Assembly: GCA_903843225.1 (NCBI GenBank)
Contig: CAIMOX010000016.1
Location: 1-39,357 of the forward strand
DNA length: 39,357 nt
From: an uncultured Actinomycetes bacterium
GTDB taxonomy: Bacteria > Actinomycetota > Actinomycetes > Nanopelagicales > Nanopelagicaceae
Direction: 5' to 3'
The translations under genes and the position numbers were made by a program. This document shows positions 6,989-14,715 of this stretch, one piece after another. The stretch's first letter is position 1. Each line of letters begins with the position of its first letter. The notes under the pieces are model-generated. The model worked only from the letters and a program-made list of their open reading frames with translations, was not told the origin of the DNA and did not search any database.

Positions 6989-9460
6989 CTATTCGCGAAT
7001 CGTGGCTCCGCAGGTACTCACGGCTACGGCTGCGGCACTTGCTCTAAAGCCGCTGACTTCGTCGGCGGTGAGGGTGCGATCCGGTGCGCGGAAGGTCATC
7101 GTAAAGGCGAGAGAGACCTTTCCCTCATCAGTGGCGCCAGATTGCTCATAACGATCAAAGAGTGCAATCGACTCCAGAAGTTCGCCTGCGCCCTCACGCA
7201 GAGCCGCCTCCACCTTTGCCGAAGGCATCTGGCGATCAACAAAGAGTGAAATATCCTGAATTGCGGCAGGCATTGTTCGAATCGGTGTGGCCGTTGCAGC
7301 GGGGACTATTGGCAGCTCAGAGAGGATGACTGCGAAGGCAACCGTGCGAGGAGGAAGGTTGAGCTCTTCGAGGACGCGTGGATGTAACTCGCCAGCATGG
7401 GCGACTGCCTTGCCATCAATCTGAATCTCTGCACAACGGCCAGGATGCCATGGCGCTAGATCTGATTGCACAATCTCTGCGCGGTTGCCAGTCTCGGTGA
7501 CGATACGTTCGGCGAGAGCGATGGCATCGCTCCAATCAAAGGTACGTCCACTTCCCCACCAGCCCTTGCGATCTAACGAACCAGAGACAACTGCACCGAC
7601 AAATAGCGATTGGGCCGGAACGCTTGCATAAATCTGAGCAATCGTCGCATCAGATGGGCGGGTAGCCGTTGAAATATCTTCAACGCGGGGACGAGCTGAT
7701 AAATCTCGAAACACTGTACCAATTTCAAAGAGGGCAACATCTTTCGCGCCACGAGAGAGATTTCGTGAGAGCGTGGAGAGCAGACCAGGAAGCAAATGCG
7801 TGCGTAAGAGAGGTGCCTCTTCTGACATCGGATTTGCAATCCGGAAAGATGCGGCACGAGGACCAACAAATCCAAGGGTCTTCACCATTTCTGGTGAGAC
7901 AAAGGGATAGTTGTAGGTCTCGCTGAAACCAAGATGTGCGAGTAGCGACCCTACGCCACGCTTGCGATATTGCATAGGAGTTAGAGTCGAACCTTGCTTG
8001 CCTATCGGTAAACGTGACGGGATCAGGTCGAGGCCGTTTACGCGCCCAACTTCTTCAGCGAGATCTGACAGAACCTCAAGATCTGCGCGCCACGTGGGTG
8101 CGGTGAAGAGCCAAGAGCCCGGAGATTTAATCTCTACTGCCCCACCGATAGCAGTGAGCGCGGAGTGAATCTGATCGGATGAATAGTCGTAACCCATGAG
8201 TTGTGAAATTGCATTGGGATCAAATGTGATCGTGCGTGGCGTGCCAACGGCGCCTGCTGAGGATTCGCCAACCAACCTGGCGCCAGTCAACTCAAGAAGC
8301 AGGGCGCTCGCTCGGGCTGATGCTACGGATGCAACTGCTGGATCAACGTTTCGCTCAAGTCGACGCGAAGCTTCAGATGAAAGACGTTGGCTACGTGAAT
8401 TCTTTGCGATCGAGATCGGATCGAAGTGGGCGGCCTCGAGAGCGATCCGCGATGTGGAATCCGTAACTTCCGAGTCGAGACCACCCATTGTGCCGGCGAT
8501 AGATAGGTGCTTCTTATCGTCACCAATCATGAGCGTTCCAGCTACGAGCGTGCGCTTCTGATTATCTAGGGTCGTAAATTCCGATGACGACTTTGTTCGC
8601 GTCACTACAACTGTGCCATCGATTTTGTCGGCATCGAATGCATGTAGAGGCTGACCGAGTTCGAGCATGACGTAGTTGGTAATATCAACAGCGAGAGAGA
8701 TCGATCGCATGCCACACTTCTCAAGTCGACGACTCATCCATAGTGGAGTTTCGTTTCGAACATTGACACCTTCAAGAGTGCGAATCTGGATGTAGTCGGC
8801 ACCGCTCGGATCATCGATTCGAACCTGCACGCAATTACTTGAGGAGATTTTCTCCCCAGCCAAGTAATCCACGAGAGCTGGATCACGGAAGGTCACACCG
8901 AGTGAGGTGGCAATCTCTCGCGCAAGGCCACGAGCTGATAACGCGTAACCACGATCTGGATTAACAGCAACATCAATAATCGCATCTTTTATCTCGAGCA
9001 GAGCAATCGCATCCGCACCGATCTGCGAAGTTGTTGGAAGAACGATGATTCCTTCGTGATCGTCACTGATCCCGAGTTCGCGGGCAGAACAGATCATTCC
9101 GTTACTTGTCTTTCCATATGTCTCTCGAGCTGAAATCGCAAAATTACCTGGAAGTACCGCGCCAGGAAGCGCTGCTACGACAAGATCTCCGACGGTGAAG
9201 TTTCGCGCTCCGCAGATCACGTAACGAATTGAACCCTCGCCACAATCTAGCGAGACATAGCGAATCGGCTTCTTATGTTCGGCAAGTTCTTCGATTGCCG
9301 CGACGCGGGCGACAACGAGTGGGCCCGTGAGGTCTGCGCCTGAGATGTAAATATCTTCGACTTCAAACCCGACCTTGACGAAAGCGTTCTCGATCTGATC
9401 GGGAGTGATGTTAGATGGAATATCGGCAAATTCGCGCAACCACGACAATGGAATCTTCAT
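6989..9460 (-). CDS. pheT: Phenylalanyl-tRNA synthetase beta subunit
   Basis: This is the beta subunit of the alpha2-beta2 enzyme that charges tRNA-Phe; it carries tRNA recognition and editing functions. The 823-residue protein is full length. An EMAP-like tRNA-binding domain lies around residues 40-150, the B3/B4 editing domain in the middle (about 210-390), a B5 domain around 400-475, and a ferredoxin-fold anticodon-binding domain in the last 95 residues (RTMPAAIQDISLFVDR onward). The start overlaps the pheS stop by four bases, as expected for a balanced complex. The stop is only two bases from the ARG boxes of argC. Confidence 0.97.
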   Translation of the reverse strand: MKIPLSWLREFADIPSNITPDQIENAFVKVGFEVEDIYISGADLTGPLVVARVAAIEELAEHKKPIRYVSLDCGEGSIRYVICGARNFTVGDLVVAALPGAVLPGNFAISARETYGKTSNGMICSARELGISDDHEGIIVLPTTSQIGADAIALLEIKDAIIDVAVNPDRGYALSARGLAREIATSLGVTFRDPALVDYLAGEKISSSNCVQVRIDDPSGADYIQIRTLEGVNVRNETPLWMSRRLEKCGMRSISLAVDITNYVMLELGQPLHAFDADKIDGTVVVTRTKSSSEFTTLDNQKRTLVAGTLMIGDDKKHLSIAGTMGGLDSEVTDSTSRIALEAAHFDPISIAKNSRSQRLSSEASRRLERNVDPAVASVASARASALLLELTGARLVGESSAGAVGTPRTITFDPNAISQLMGYDYSSDQIHSALTAIGGAVEIKSPGSWLFTAPTWRADLEVLSDLAEEVGRVNGLDLIPSRLPIGKQGSTLTPMQYRKRGVGSLLAHLGFSETYNYPFVSPEMVKTLGFVGPRAASFRIANPMSEEAPLLRTHLLPGLLSTLSRNLSRGAKDVALFEIGTVFRDLSARPRVEDISTATRPSDATIAQIYASVPAQSLFVGAVVSGSLDRKGWWGSGRTFDWSDAIALAERIVTETGNRAEIVQSDLAPWHPGRCAEIQIDGKAVAHAGELHPRVLEELNLPPRTVAFAVILSELPIVPAATATPIRTMPAAIQDISLFVDRQMPSAKVEAALREGAGELLESIALFDRYEQSGATDEGKVSLAFTMTFRAPDRTLTADEVSGFRASAAAVAVSTCGATIRE

Positions 9461-10473
9461 CGCAGACCACTTCCGAAGTTCTGAGAGAAGCGAATATCGC
9501 CCTCGACGATATCGTGCATATCTGTGATTCCATGCTTGACCATCAAGGTGCGCTCCAGCCCCATGCCAAAAGCAAAGCCAGAGAACTCTTGCGGATCAAT
9601 TCCCGCAGCGCGCAGAACTTTGGGATTGACCATGCCACAGCCGCCCCACTCAATCCAACGGCCGTTGAAGAAGAAATCAACTTCGGCGCTTGGCTCAGTA
9701 AATGGGAAGAACGACGGACGCAGGCGAGTCTTTACATCAGGACCAAAGATGGCTCGTGCGAAGTAATCGAGGGTTCCCTTGAGATCGGCCATCGTGATGC
9801 CCCGATCTACAACGAGACCTTCAACCTGACTAAATACTGGAGTATGGGTGGCATCGAGTTCATCAGCGCGATAGGTGCGTCCTGGGCAGATCACATAGAT
9901 CGGTGGCTGCTCTTCGAGCATCGTTCGCATCTGAACCGGTGAGGTGTGCGTGCGAAGTACCAGCCGTGAATCAAGCGGTTCGATGAAGAAGGTATCTTGC
10001 ATTGTTCGTGCCGGATGATCGGCTGGGATGTTGAGTGAATCGAAATTAAGCCACTCTGATTCAAGCTCTGGGCCTTCAGCGACGCGGTACCCGAGTCCAA
10101 TAAATAAATCACAGATCTCATTGGTGAGGAGTGTGAGTGGGTGTAATCCACCTTGCGGAGTACGACGGGCGGCGATCGAGACATCAACACGCTCTTCGAT
10201 CAATACTCGTGCATCTCGCTCTACTTCCAATTCCTTCTGGCGCGCTTCGAAGGCGGTGTTGATTGTCGATCTTCCCTTGCCAATTACTTTTCCGAACTCA
10301 GCGCGTTCAGATACTTCCATTGAGCCGAGCGCTTGATTTGCGCGAGCGATAGGAGACCGATCGCCTACATGTCCTATGCGAACCTCTTTGAGGGCCTCAA
10401 GATCGGTTGCCGAGCCAATCGCGACTAGGGCCGCCGATGTAATCTCATCGATCTGAGCAGATGTAAGAGTCAT
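9457..10473 (-). CDS. pheS: Phenylalanyl-tRNA synthetase alpha subunit
   Basis: This is the catalytic class II subunit of phenylalanyl-tRNA synthetase. The 338-residue protein has an N-terminal coiled-coil arm (about 1-90) and then the catalytic core. Visible motifs are motif 2 (VICPGRTYRADELDATHTPVFSQ region) and motif 3 (GFAFGMGLERTLMVKHGI) near the C-terminus. It ends with SQNFGSGLR, a common PheS terminus. It follows the RNA methyltransferase gene by 13 bases and is translationally coupled to pheT. Confidence 0.97.
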   Translation of the reverse strand: MTLTSAQIDEITSAALVAIGSATDLEALKEVRIGHVGDRSPIARANQALGSMEVSERAEFGKVIGKGRSTINTAFEARQKELEVERDARVLIEERVDVSIAARRTPQGGLHPLTLLTNEICDLFIGLGYRVAEGPELESEWLNFDSLNIPADHPARTMQDTFFIEPLDSRLVLRTHTSPVQMRTMLEEQPPIYVICPGRTYRADELDATHTPVFSQVEGLVVDRGITMADLKGTLDYFARAIFGPDVKTRLRPSFFPFTEPSAEVDFFFNGRWIEWGGCGMVNPKVLRAAGIDPQEFSGFAFGMGLERTLMVKHGITDMHDIVEGDIRFSQNFGSGLR

Positions 10474-10486
10474 AAGGGACGATATT

Positions 10487-11302
10487 CTAGCGATTCTCTG
10501 GATTGCCTAAGTGATATAACGCGATTGCAGCTGCACTCGCGACATTTAAACTCTCAGCGAATCCGCTCATAGGGATACGAATCTTCTCGATCGAATCCGG
10601 CAGCGTGGGTAACCCGCGCGCCTCATTACCAAAGACCGCAATGGTTGGCCGATCTGAAGGGAGCTCTTCAAGAGTTCGATCACCGGTTCCGTCGAAGGCA
10701 ACGACCGAGTACTGGTCACTGACAGATAGCTCGCTAACCTCCGAGAGAGTGAGTTCTTGAGCGACCGGGATATGCCAGAGCGATCCTGCCGTCGAGCGGA
10801 CAACCTTCGGTGAGTAAATATCAACGCTTCCCTCTGAGAATAAAATAGCATCGAAGCCACATGCATCGGCTGTTCGGATTGCAGTGCCAGCGTTGCCGGG
10901 ATCTTGAATCTGCCAGAAGAAGGCGATTCGTTTCGGAGCTGCGGCAAGGATCTGTGTGAGTGAAAGTTCCTTAAAACGACAGAGGGTAAGGATGCCTTGC
11001 GGTGCTTGCGTATCTGCCATCGCTGCCATGACCTCATCTGTCACCGGGATAATCTCATGCGCATCGACGATCTGGTCTGAAAATTCCGAGCGTAATTTAG
11101 CCTCACCACTCTCAGTGAGATAAATCTTCTCAATCAAAGGCGCGGATGCAATCTTTGGCATCAAGGCACTTCGGATCGATTGCACTCCATCTGCGATGAA
11201 GAGTGACTCTTCTCTGCGGATCTTTTTTCCACGAGAACCCAAAAGAGCCTTCACTCGCTCGACATGCGGCGAGTGGAGGCTCTTGATTACTTGGTGGGTC
11301 AT
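10487..11302 (-). CDS. SpoU/TrmH-family RNA 2'-O-methyltransferase
   Basis: The protein (271 residues) is predicted to methylate a ribose 2'-hydroxyl in rRNA or tRNA using S-adenosylmethionine. The C-terminal SPOUT knot domain shows its three motifs: NAGTAIRTADACGFDAI, VFGNEARGLP and IPMSGFAESLNVASAAAIALYHL. The N-terminal part (ADGVQSIRSAL, about 35-50) looks like the substrate-binding domain of the TsnR/RlmB group. It sits between rplT and pheS, a common position for this family in Actinomycetota. The exact target nucleotide cannot be read from the sequence, so no symbol is given. It starts 43 bases after rplT. Confidence 0.88.
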   Translation of the reverse strand: MTHQVIKSLHSPHVERVKALLGSRGKKIRREESLFIADGVQSIRSALMPKIASAPLIEKIYLTESGEAKLRSEFSDQIVDAHEIIPVTDEVMAAMADTQAPQGILTLCRFKELSLTQILAAAPKRIAFFWQIQDPGNAGTAIRTADACGFDAILFSEGSVDIYSPKVVRSTAGSLWHIPVAQELTLSEVSELSVSDQYSVVAFDGTGDRTLEELPSDRPTIAVFGNEARGLPTLPDSIEKIRIPMSGFAESLNVASAAAIALYHLGNPENR

Positions 11303-11345
11303 AGTGTCAACGATTATTGAGAGATGCAGTAGTTGTCAGTTCGCG

Positions 11346-11708
11346 TTACGCGACGACAACATGCTTGCGTGCAACTTCGACGAGCGCTGCAAACGCAGCT
11401 GGGTCGTTTGTTGCGAGCTCTGAAAGAACGCGACGATCTACTTCGATCCCGGCACCGTGAAGTCCCTGGATGAAGCGGTTATAGGTGAGGCCGTTTGCTC
11501 GTGCACCGGCGTTGATGCGCTGGATCCAAAGACGACGAAAGTCGCCCTTCTTATCCTTGCGATCGTTGAAGGCATAGACGAGCGAGTGAGTGACCTGCTC
11601 CTTCGCCTTGCTGAAAAGGCGTGAACGTTGGCCGCGATATCCAGCTGCGCGCTCAAGTGTTGTGCGACGCTTCTTCGCTGCATGTACTCCGCGTTTTACT
11701 CTTGCCAT
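11346..11708 (-). CDS. rplT: 50S ribosomal protein L20
   Basis: The 120-residue L20 binds 23S rRNA and is needed for early assembly of the large subunit. The sequence is very basic at the N-terminus ([19 protein letters not shown]) and carries conserved segments such as [14 protein letters not shown] and [17 protein letters not shown] good ribosome-binding site (AAAGGGGAG, six bases before ATG) fixes the start. It is the third gene of infC-rpmI-rplT; in several bacteria L20 represses this operon by binding its mRNA, but I could not identify that site here. Confidence 0.98.
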   Translation of the reverse strand: MARVKRGVHAAKKRRTTLERAAGYRGQRSRLFSKAKEQVTHSLVYAFNDRKDKKGDFRRLWIQRINAGARANGLTYNRFIQGLHGAGIEVDRRVLSELATNDPAAFAALVEVARKHVVVA

Positions 11709-11721
11709 TCTCTACTCCCCT

Positions 11722-11919
11722 TTACTTCAAACCGAGCATGCGCTTGGCGGTGACTGTGACGGTCTTCTTGCCGGTTGCGTCATTACTCAACCGACGAGTG
11801 ACGCGTGAAGATTTATGCTCCAAAAGGTGGCGCTTGCCAGCACGCTCGTGCATGACTTTTCCGGTCCCGGTAAGGCGGAAGGTCTTCTTCGCCCCACTGT
11901 GGGTCTTCATCTTTGGCAT
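11722..11919 (-). CDS. rpmI: 50S ribosomal protein L35
   Basis: L35 is a small basic protein of the large ribosomal subunit. The 65-residue sequence ([20 protein letters not shown], then [19 protein letters not shown]) matches the family along its whole length. A purine-rich ribosome-binding site (GAGGAAG) precedes the ATG. It lies between infC and rplT, the near-universal order. Confidence 0.98.
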   Translation of the reverse strand: MPKMKTHSGAKKTFRLTGTGKVMHERAGKRHLLEHKSSRVTRRLSNDATGKKTVTVTAKRMLGLK

Positions 11920-11975
11920 TGCTTCCTCGATTCTTGTAGAACGTATACAACTGGCTTACAAAAAATTCTCTGTGC

Positions 11976-12587
11976 TTACTCGACTGCCCCAACTGCTGGT
12001 GCTTCGATTACTGCTTCCGGCTTCTTCTCTGCCTTCGCAGGAGCTGCCTTCTTGATCGCACCCTTCTTCACAAGCGGTCCAAGAACCATCGTCATCGAAC
12101 GTCCCTCTTTCTTAGGGGCGAACTCAACGAGTGCTACTCCGACCAACTCCTCCGAAAGTTTCATCAACATCCGATATCCCATTTCTGGTCTCGTCTGCTC
12201 ACGTCCGCGGAACTGAACCGTTACCTTCACCTTGTCACCTGCACGAAGAAACTTTTCGATGTGGTTTCGCTTTGTCTCATAATCGTGTGGTTCAATCTTT
12301 AAACCAAGTCTCATCTCCTTCACCACAATGTGGGTCTGGTTCTGACGAGCTTCACGTGCCTTCTGTGCGATTTCGTACTTGTACTTTCCGAAATCCATCA
12401 CCTTGCAGACTGGAGGTTGGGCATCAGGAGAGATTTCGACGAGGTCGAGACCGACTTCATCTGCCATCGCAAGCGCCTTGTCGATATCGACAATGCCAAC
12501 TTGATCACCTTCATGTCCAATGAGTCGCACCTGCGGAACGCGAATTCGATCATTGATTCGTAGATCAGCGCTGATAACTAGCTCCAT
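11976..12587 (-). CDS. infC: Translation initiation factor IF-3
   Basis: IF-3 binds the 30S subunit, prevents premature 50S joining and checks the start codon. The 203-residue protein has the N-terminal domain (RINDRIRVPQVRLIGHEGDQVGIV), a linker with DFGKYKYE, and the C-terminal domain ending near GPLVKKG. It has an Ala/Lys/Pro-rich tail of about 30 residues after the conserved region, as many actinobacterial IF-3 proteins do. The ATG at 12587 has a poor ribosome-binding site (GTAAAGA directly before it). It gives a short five-residue lead before the conserved sequence, so the start is probable rather than certain. Confidence 0.96.
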   Translation of the reverse strand: MELVISADLRINDRIRVPQVRLIGHEGDQVGIVDIDKALAMADEVGLDLVEISPDAQPPVCKVMDFGKYKYEIAQKAREARQNQTHIVVKEMRLGLKIEPHDYETKRNHIEKFLRAGDKVKVTVQFRGREQTRPEMGYRMLMKLSEELVGVALVEFAPKKEGRSMTMVLGPLVKKGAIKKAAPAKAEKKPEAVIEAPAVGAVE

Positions 12588-12833
12588 TCTTTACGGCTTA
12601 GTACTGATGACTACCTCGTAGCTACTTGGTAGTTATCACGTGAAAGATGCCGCACAAGGAGAGCGCGCAAACGCTCGAAGACCCCACATTGCGGGATTCC
12701 ATTCTTGACCAACTAACCGAAGTCAGTGAGGTGGGAGCGGCAAGCTCCACTTGATGCTCTAAGGGTACCTGCGTCCGGGCTAAAGGTGAAATCCGAAGGT
12801 TATAAGTGCGAGAAGTGGCCTAATGGGGCTCGA
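12588..12833 (-). promoter_or_regulatory. Leader and promoter region of infC-rpmI-rplT
   Basis: No convincing protein or RNA gene is present between fabI and infC. In the infC sense strand two small hairpins are visible: GAGCG-TTTGCG-CGCTC (12661-12676) and ACTACC/GGTAGT (12610-12615 with 12628-12633) with TAGCTA in its loop. A further bulged stem (12731-12750) lies nearer the end of fabI. A transcribed, structured leader is plausible since this operon is often controlled through its 5' end, but no clear terminator or known leader family could be recognised. Confidence 0.4.
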
Positions 12834-13607
12834 CTAGCCGCCGATAGCGTGAACGCCACCATCCACGTGAACCATCTCCCCAGTCGTCTTAGGGAACCAA
12901 TCAGAGAGGAGAGCGACTGCTCCCTTCGCTGCTGGAACTGGATCTGAGGTATCCCACGCCAAAGGCGCCCGCGCGTTCCATACCGTCTCAAATTCGTCAA
13001 AGCCAGGAATCGATTTCGCTGCCATAGTGCGAATCGGGCCTGCTGCGACCATATTGACTCGAACGTTCTCCTTACCGAGATCGCGTGCCAAATAACGGGC
13101 GGTTGATTCGAGGGCAGATTTTGCAACGCCCATCCAATCGTATTTCGGCCAGGCAACTCGAGCATCGAAGGTGAGTCCAACAACGCTTGCACCAGTGTCC
13201 TTATCAAAAAGTGGCCGCGCCGCCATCGTAAGAGATTTCAATGAATAGGCCGAGACGTGAACTGCAGTTGAGACATCCGCCCATTGAGTATTAAGAAAAT
13301 TACCACCCAGAGCTGCCTCAGGCGCAAAACCAATCGAGTGGACAACCCCATCAATGCGATCAACATGGAGACGAAGCTCGGCTTCGAGCCCAGCGAGGTG
13401 CTCCTCATTGGTCACATCGAGTTCGATTACAGGAGCTGGCGTAGGAAGGCGGTTAGCGATTCGCTGGGTGATACTCATAGCGCGGCCGAAAGAGGTGAGC
13501 AGAACAGTTGCACCCTCTTCCTGTGCAAGCTTGGCGATATGAAAAGCGATCGACGCCTCTGTTAAGACGCCAGTAACGAGAATCTTCTTTCCTTCAAGTA
13601 AAGCCAT
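12834..13607 (-). CDS. fabI: Enoyl-[acyl-carrier-protein] reductase (NADH)
   Basis: This is the last reduction of each fatty acid elongation cycle (type II synthesis, cytoplasm). The 257-residue protein has the FabI/InhA variant of the Rossmann start (GKKILVTGVLTEASIAFHIA), HSIGFAPEAALGG near 90-105, and the catalytic Tyr and Lys in YDWMGVAKSAL. This spacing distinguishes FabI from ordinary SDR reductases. The C-terminus ends in HVDGGVHAIGG. The start overlaps the fabG stop by one base (TAATG), so fabG and fabI are coupled, as in mycobacteria (mabA-inhA). Confidence 0.95.
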   Translation of the reverse strand: MALLEGKKILVTGVLTEASIAFHIAKLAQEEGATVLLTSFGRAMSITQRIANRLPTPAPVIELDVTNEEHLAGLEAELRLHVDRIDGVVHSIGFAPEAALGGNFLNTQWADVSTAVHVSAYSLKSLTMAARPLFDKDTGASVVGLTFDARVAWPKYDWMGVAKSALESTARYLARDLGKENVRVNMVAAGPIRTMAAKSIPGFDEFETVWNARAPLAWDTSDPVPAAKGAVALLSDWFPKTTGEMVHVDGGVHAIGG

Positions 13608-14323
13608 TAGTGACCCATTCCTAATCCACCGTCAACTGGAATGACGGCTCCGGTGATATACCCCGCATCGGGTGATGCGATAAATCGAACAACATCTGCA
13701 ACTTCACTGGCAGAGGCAAACCTAGCCAACGGAATCTGCGCTACATATTTCTCACGCAGCGAATCTTCCAAGACGGCAGTCATATCTGTCTCAACAAAAC
13801 CTGGCGCGACGACGTTGAAGGTAATTCCTCGACTGCCATATTCGCGAGCAAACGAGCGGGCCATACCAACGAGTGCTGATTTCGTCGCCGCATAATTTAC
13901 CTGACCTGCTGAGCCCAAAGCTGCGACCACTGAACCAATAAATACCACTCGACCAGAGCGCCGTTTCACCATGCCGCTTAGTACTTTCTGCGTCACGCGA
14001 AATGAGCCAGTGAGATTGGTATCGATCACTGCCTGAAAATCCTCCTCGCTCATGCGGAGTGCGAGCCCATCTTTTGTAATGCCAGCATTGGCAACAAGAA
14101 CTTCCACTCCGCCAAAACGAGTTTCGATATCAGTAAAAGCGCGGTCAACGCTCGAAGGATCAGTGACATCCATGATTACCGCGTCGAGACCCTCTGGTGC
14201 AATGCCAGAGCGGTGGGTGATAACTACTCGATCGCCCGATTCTTGGAAGGCACGAGCGATTGCCAGACCGATTCCTCGGTTTCCGCCAGTCACAAGGACT
14301 AGGCGTCCAGTCTCGTTGCTCAC
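13607..14323 (-). CDS. fabG: 3-oxoacyl-[acyl-carrier-protein] reductase
   Basis: FabG reduces 3-oxoacyl-ACP to 3-hydroxyacyl-ACP with NADPH. It is a short-chain dehydrogenase: TGGNRGIG cofactor loop near the start, NAG in VLVANAGITKDG, the catalytic YAATK pair, and IPVDGGLGMGH at the end. I chose the GTG at 14323 (238 residues) because a TACGTT -10 box lies six bases upstream and a matching -35 box precedes it. A GTG at 14368 would add 15 residues that do not belong to the family and would overlap that promoter. Context with fabI supports fatty acid synthesis rather than another SDR role. Confidence 0.92.
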   Translation of the reverse strand: MSNETGRLVLVTGGNRGIGLAIARAFQESGDRVVITHRSGIAPEGLDAVIMDVTDPSSVDRAFTDIETRFGGVEVLVANAGITKDGLALRMSEEDFQAVIDTNLTGSFRVTQKVLSGMVKRRSGRVVFIGSVVAALGSAGQVNYAATKSALVGMARSFAREYGSRGITFNVVAPGFVETDMTAVLEDSLREKYVAQIPLARFASASEVADVVRFIASPDAGYITGAVIPVDGGLGMGH

Positions 14324-14329
14324 ATCCCA

Positions 14330-14359
14330 AACGTACCTGTTACTGGTGCGTACTCCCAA
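14330..14359 (-). promoter_or_regulatory. Predicted promoter of fabG-fabI
   Basis: The minus strand has TTGGGA (14354-14359), an 18-base spacer and TACGTT (14330-14335). The -10 box ends six bases before the GTG of fabG, so the transcript would begin at the start codon (leaderless). Confidence 0.5.
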
Positions 14360-14396
14360 GATCGCCACTCGACAGGCAATGAGCGGATATACAGAT

Positions 14397-14402
14397 TATT
14401 CT
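14397..14402 (+). promoter_or_regulatory. Predicted -10 box of the DUF3099 gene
   Basis: TATTCT ends seven bases before the ATG at 14410, again placing the transcription start on the start codon. No -35 consensus is visible. It lies in the short divergent gap between fabG and this gene. Confidence 0.4.
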
Positions 14403-14409
14403 TCACACT

Positions 14410-14715
14410 ATGCGCAAAAAGAGAAGTGACTCAAAAGTTCAGTCCATTACATCCGCTCAAACTGGACTCACTGTCGATCAATCTTCACGGGCTCGCAGGT
14501 ACTTCATCAGCATGATGATTCGCACTGCCTGCTTTATTCTGACTGTTCTGCTCCCCAGCCCATACCGTTGGATCGCACTCTTTGGGGCCGTAGTGCTTCC
14601 CTATATTGCAGTAGTCGTTGCCAATGCCGGTCGAGAGACCATCACCGGACAACCAATTCGATTTAACTCCCGAGCGATTGAAGTTCGTAAAGATCAAAAT
14701 AGAGACCAGGCTTAG
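14410..14715 (+). CDS. DUF3099 family small membrane protein
   Basis: Function unknown. The 101-residue protein matches my recollection of the actinobacterial DUF3099 family: a polar N-terminus with ITSA...SSRARRYFISMMIRTACF, then two hydrophobic helices (about 36-50 and 54-70) separated by a short turn with an Arg-Trp pair, then VVVANAGRE and a charged tail. It is therefore probably an inner-membrane protein with both ends in the cytoplasm. It is a single-gene unit beside fabG in divergent orientation. Its last 53 bases overlap the end of the ABC transporter gene on the other strand. No strong Shine-Dalgarno is present. Confidence 0.78.
   Translation: MRKKRSDSKVQSITSAQTGLTVDQSSRARRYFISMMIRTACFILTVLLPSPYRWIALFGAVVLPYIAVVVANAGRETITGQPIRFNSRAIEVRKDQNRDQA

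Noticed and set aside
9415-9942. 175-codon plus-strand frame opposite pheT/pheS
   Set aside because: Antisense shadow of conserved synthetase genes, with no recognisable family.
12588-12833. Possible tRNA gene in the gap before infC
   Set aside because: No cloverleaf and no T-loop GTTC-type sequence could be placed on either strand.
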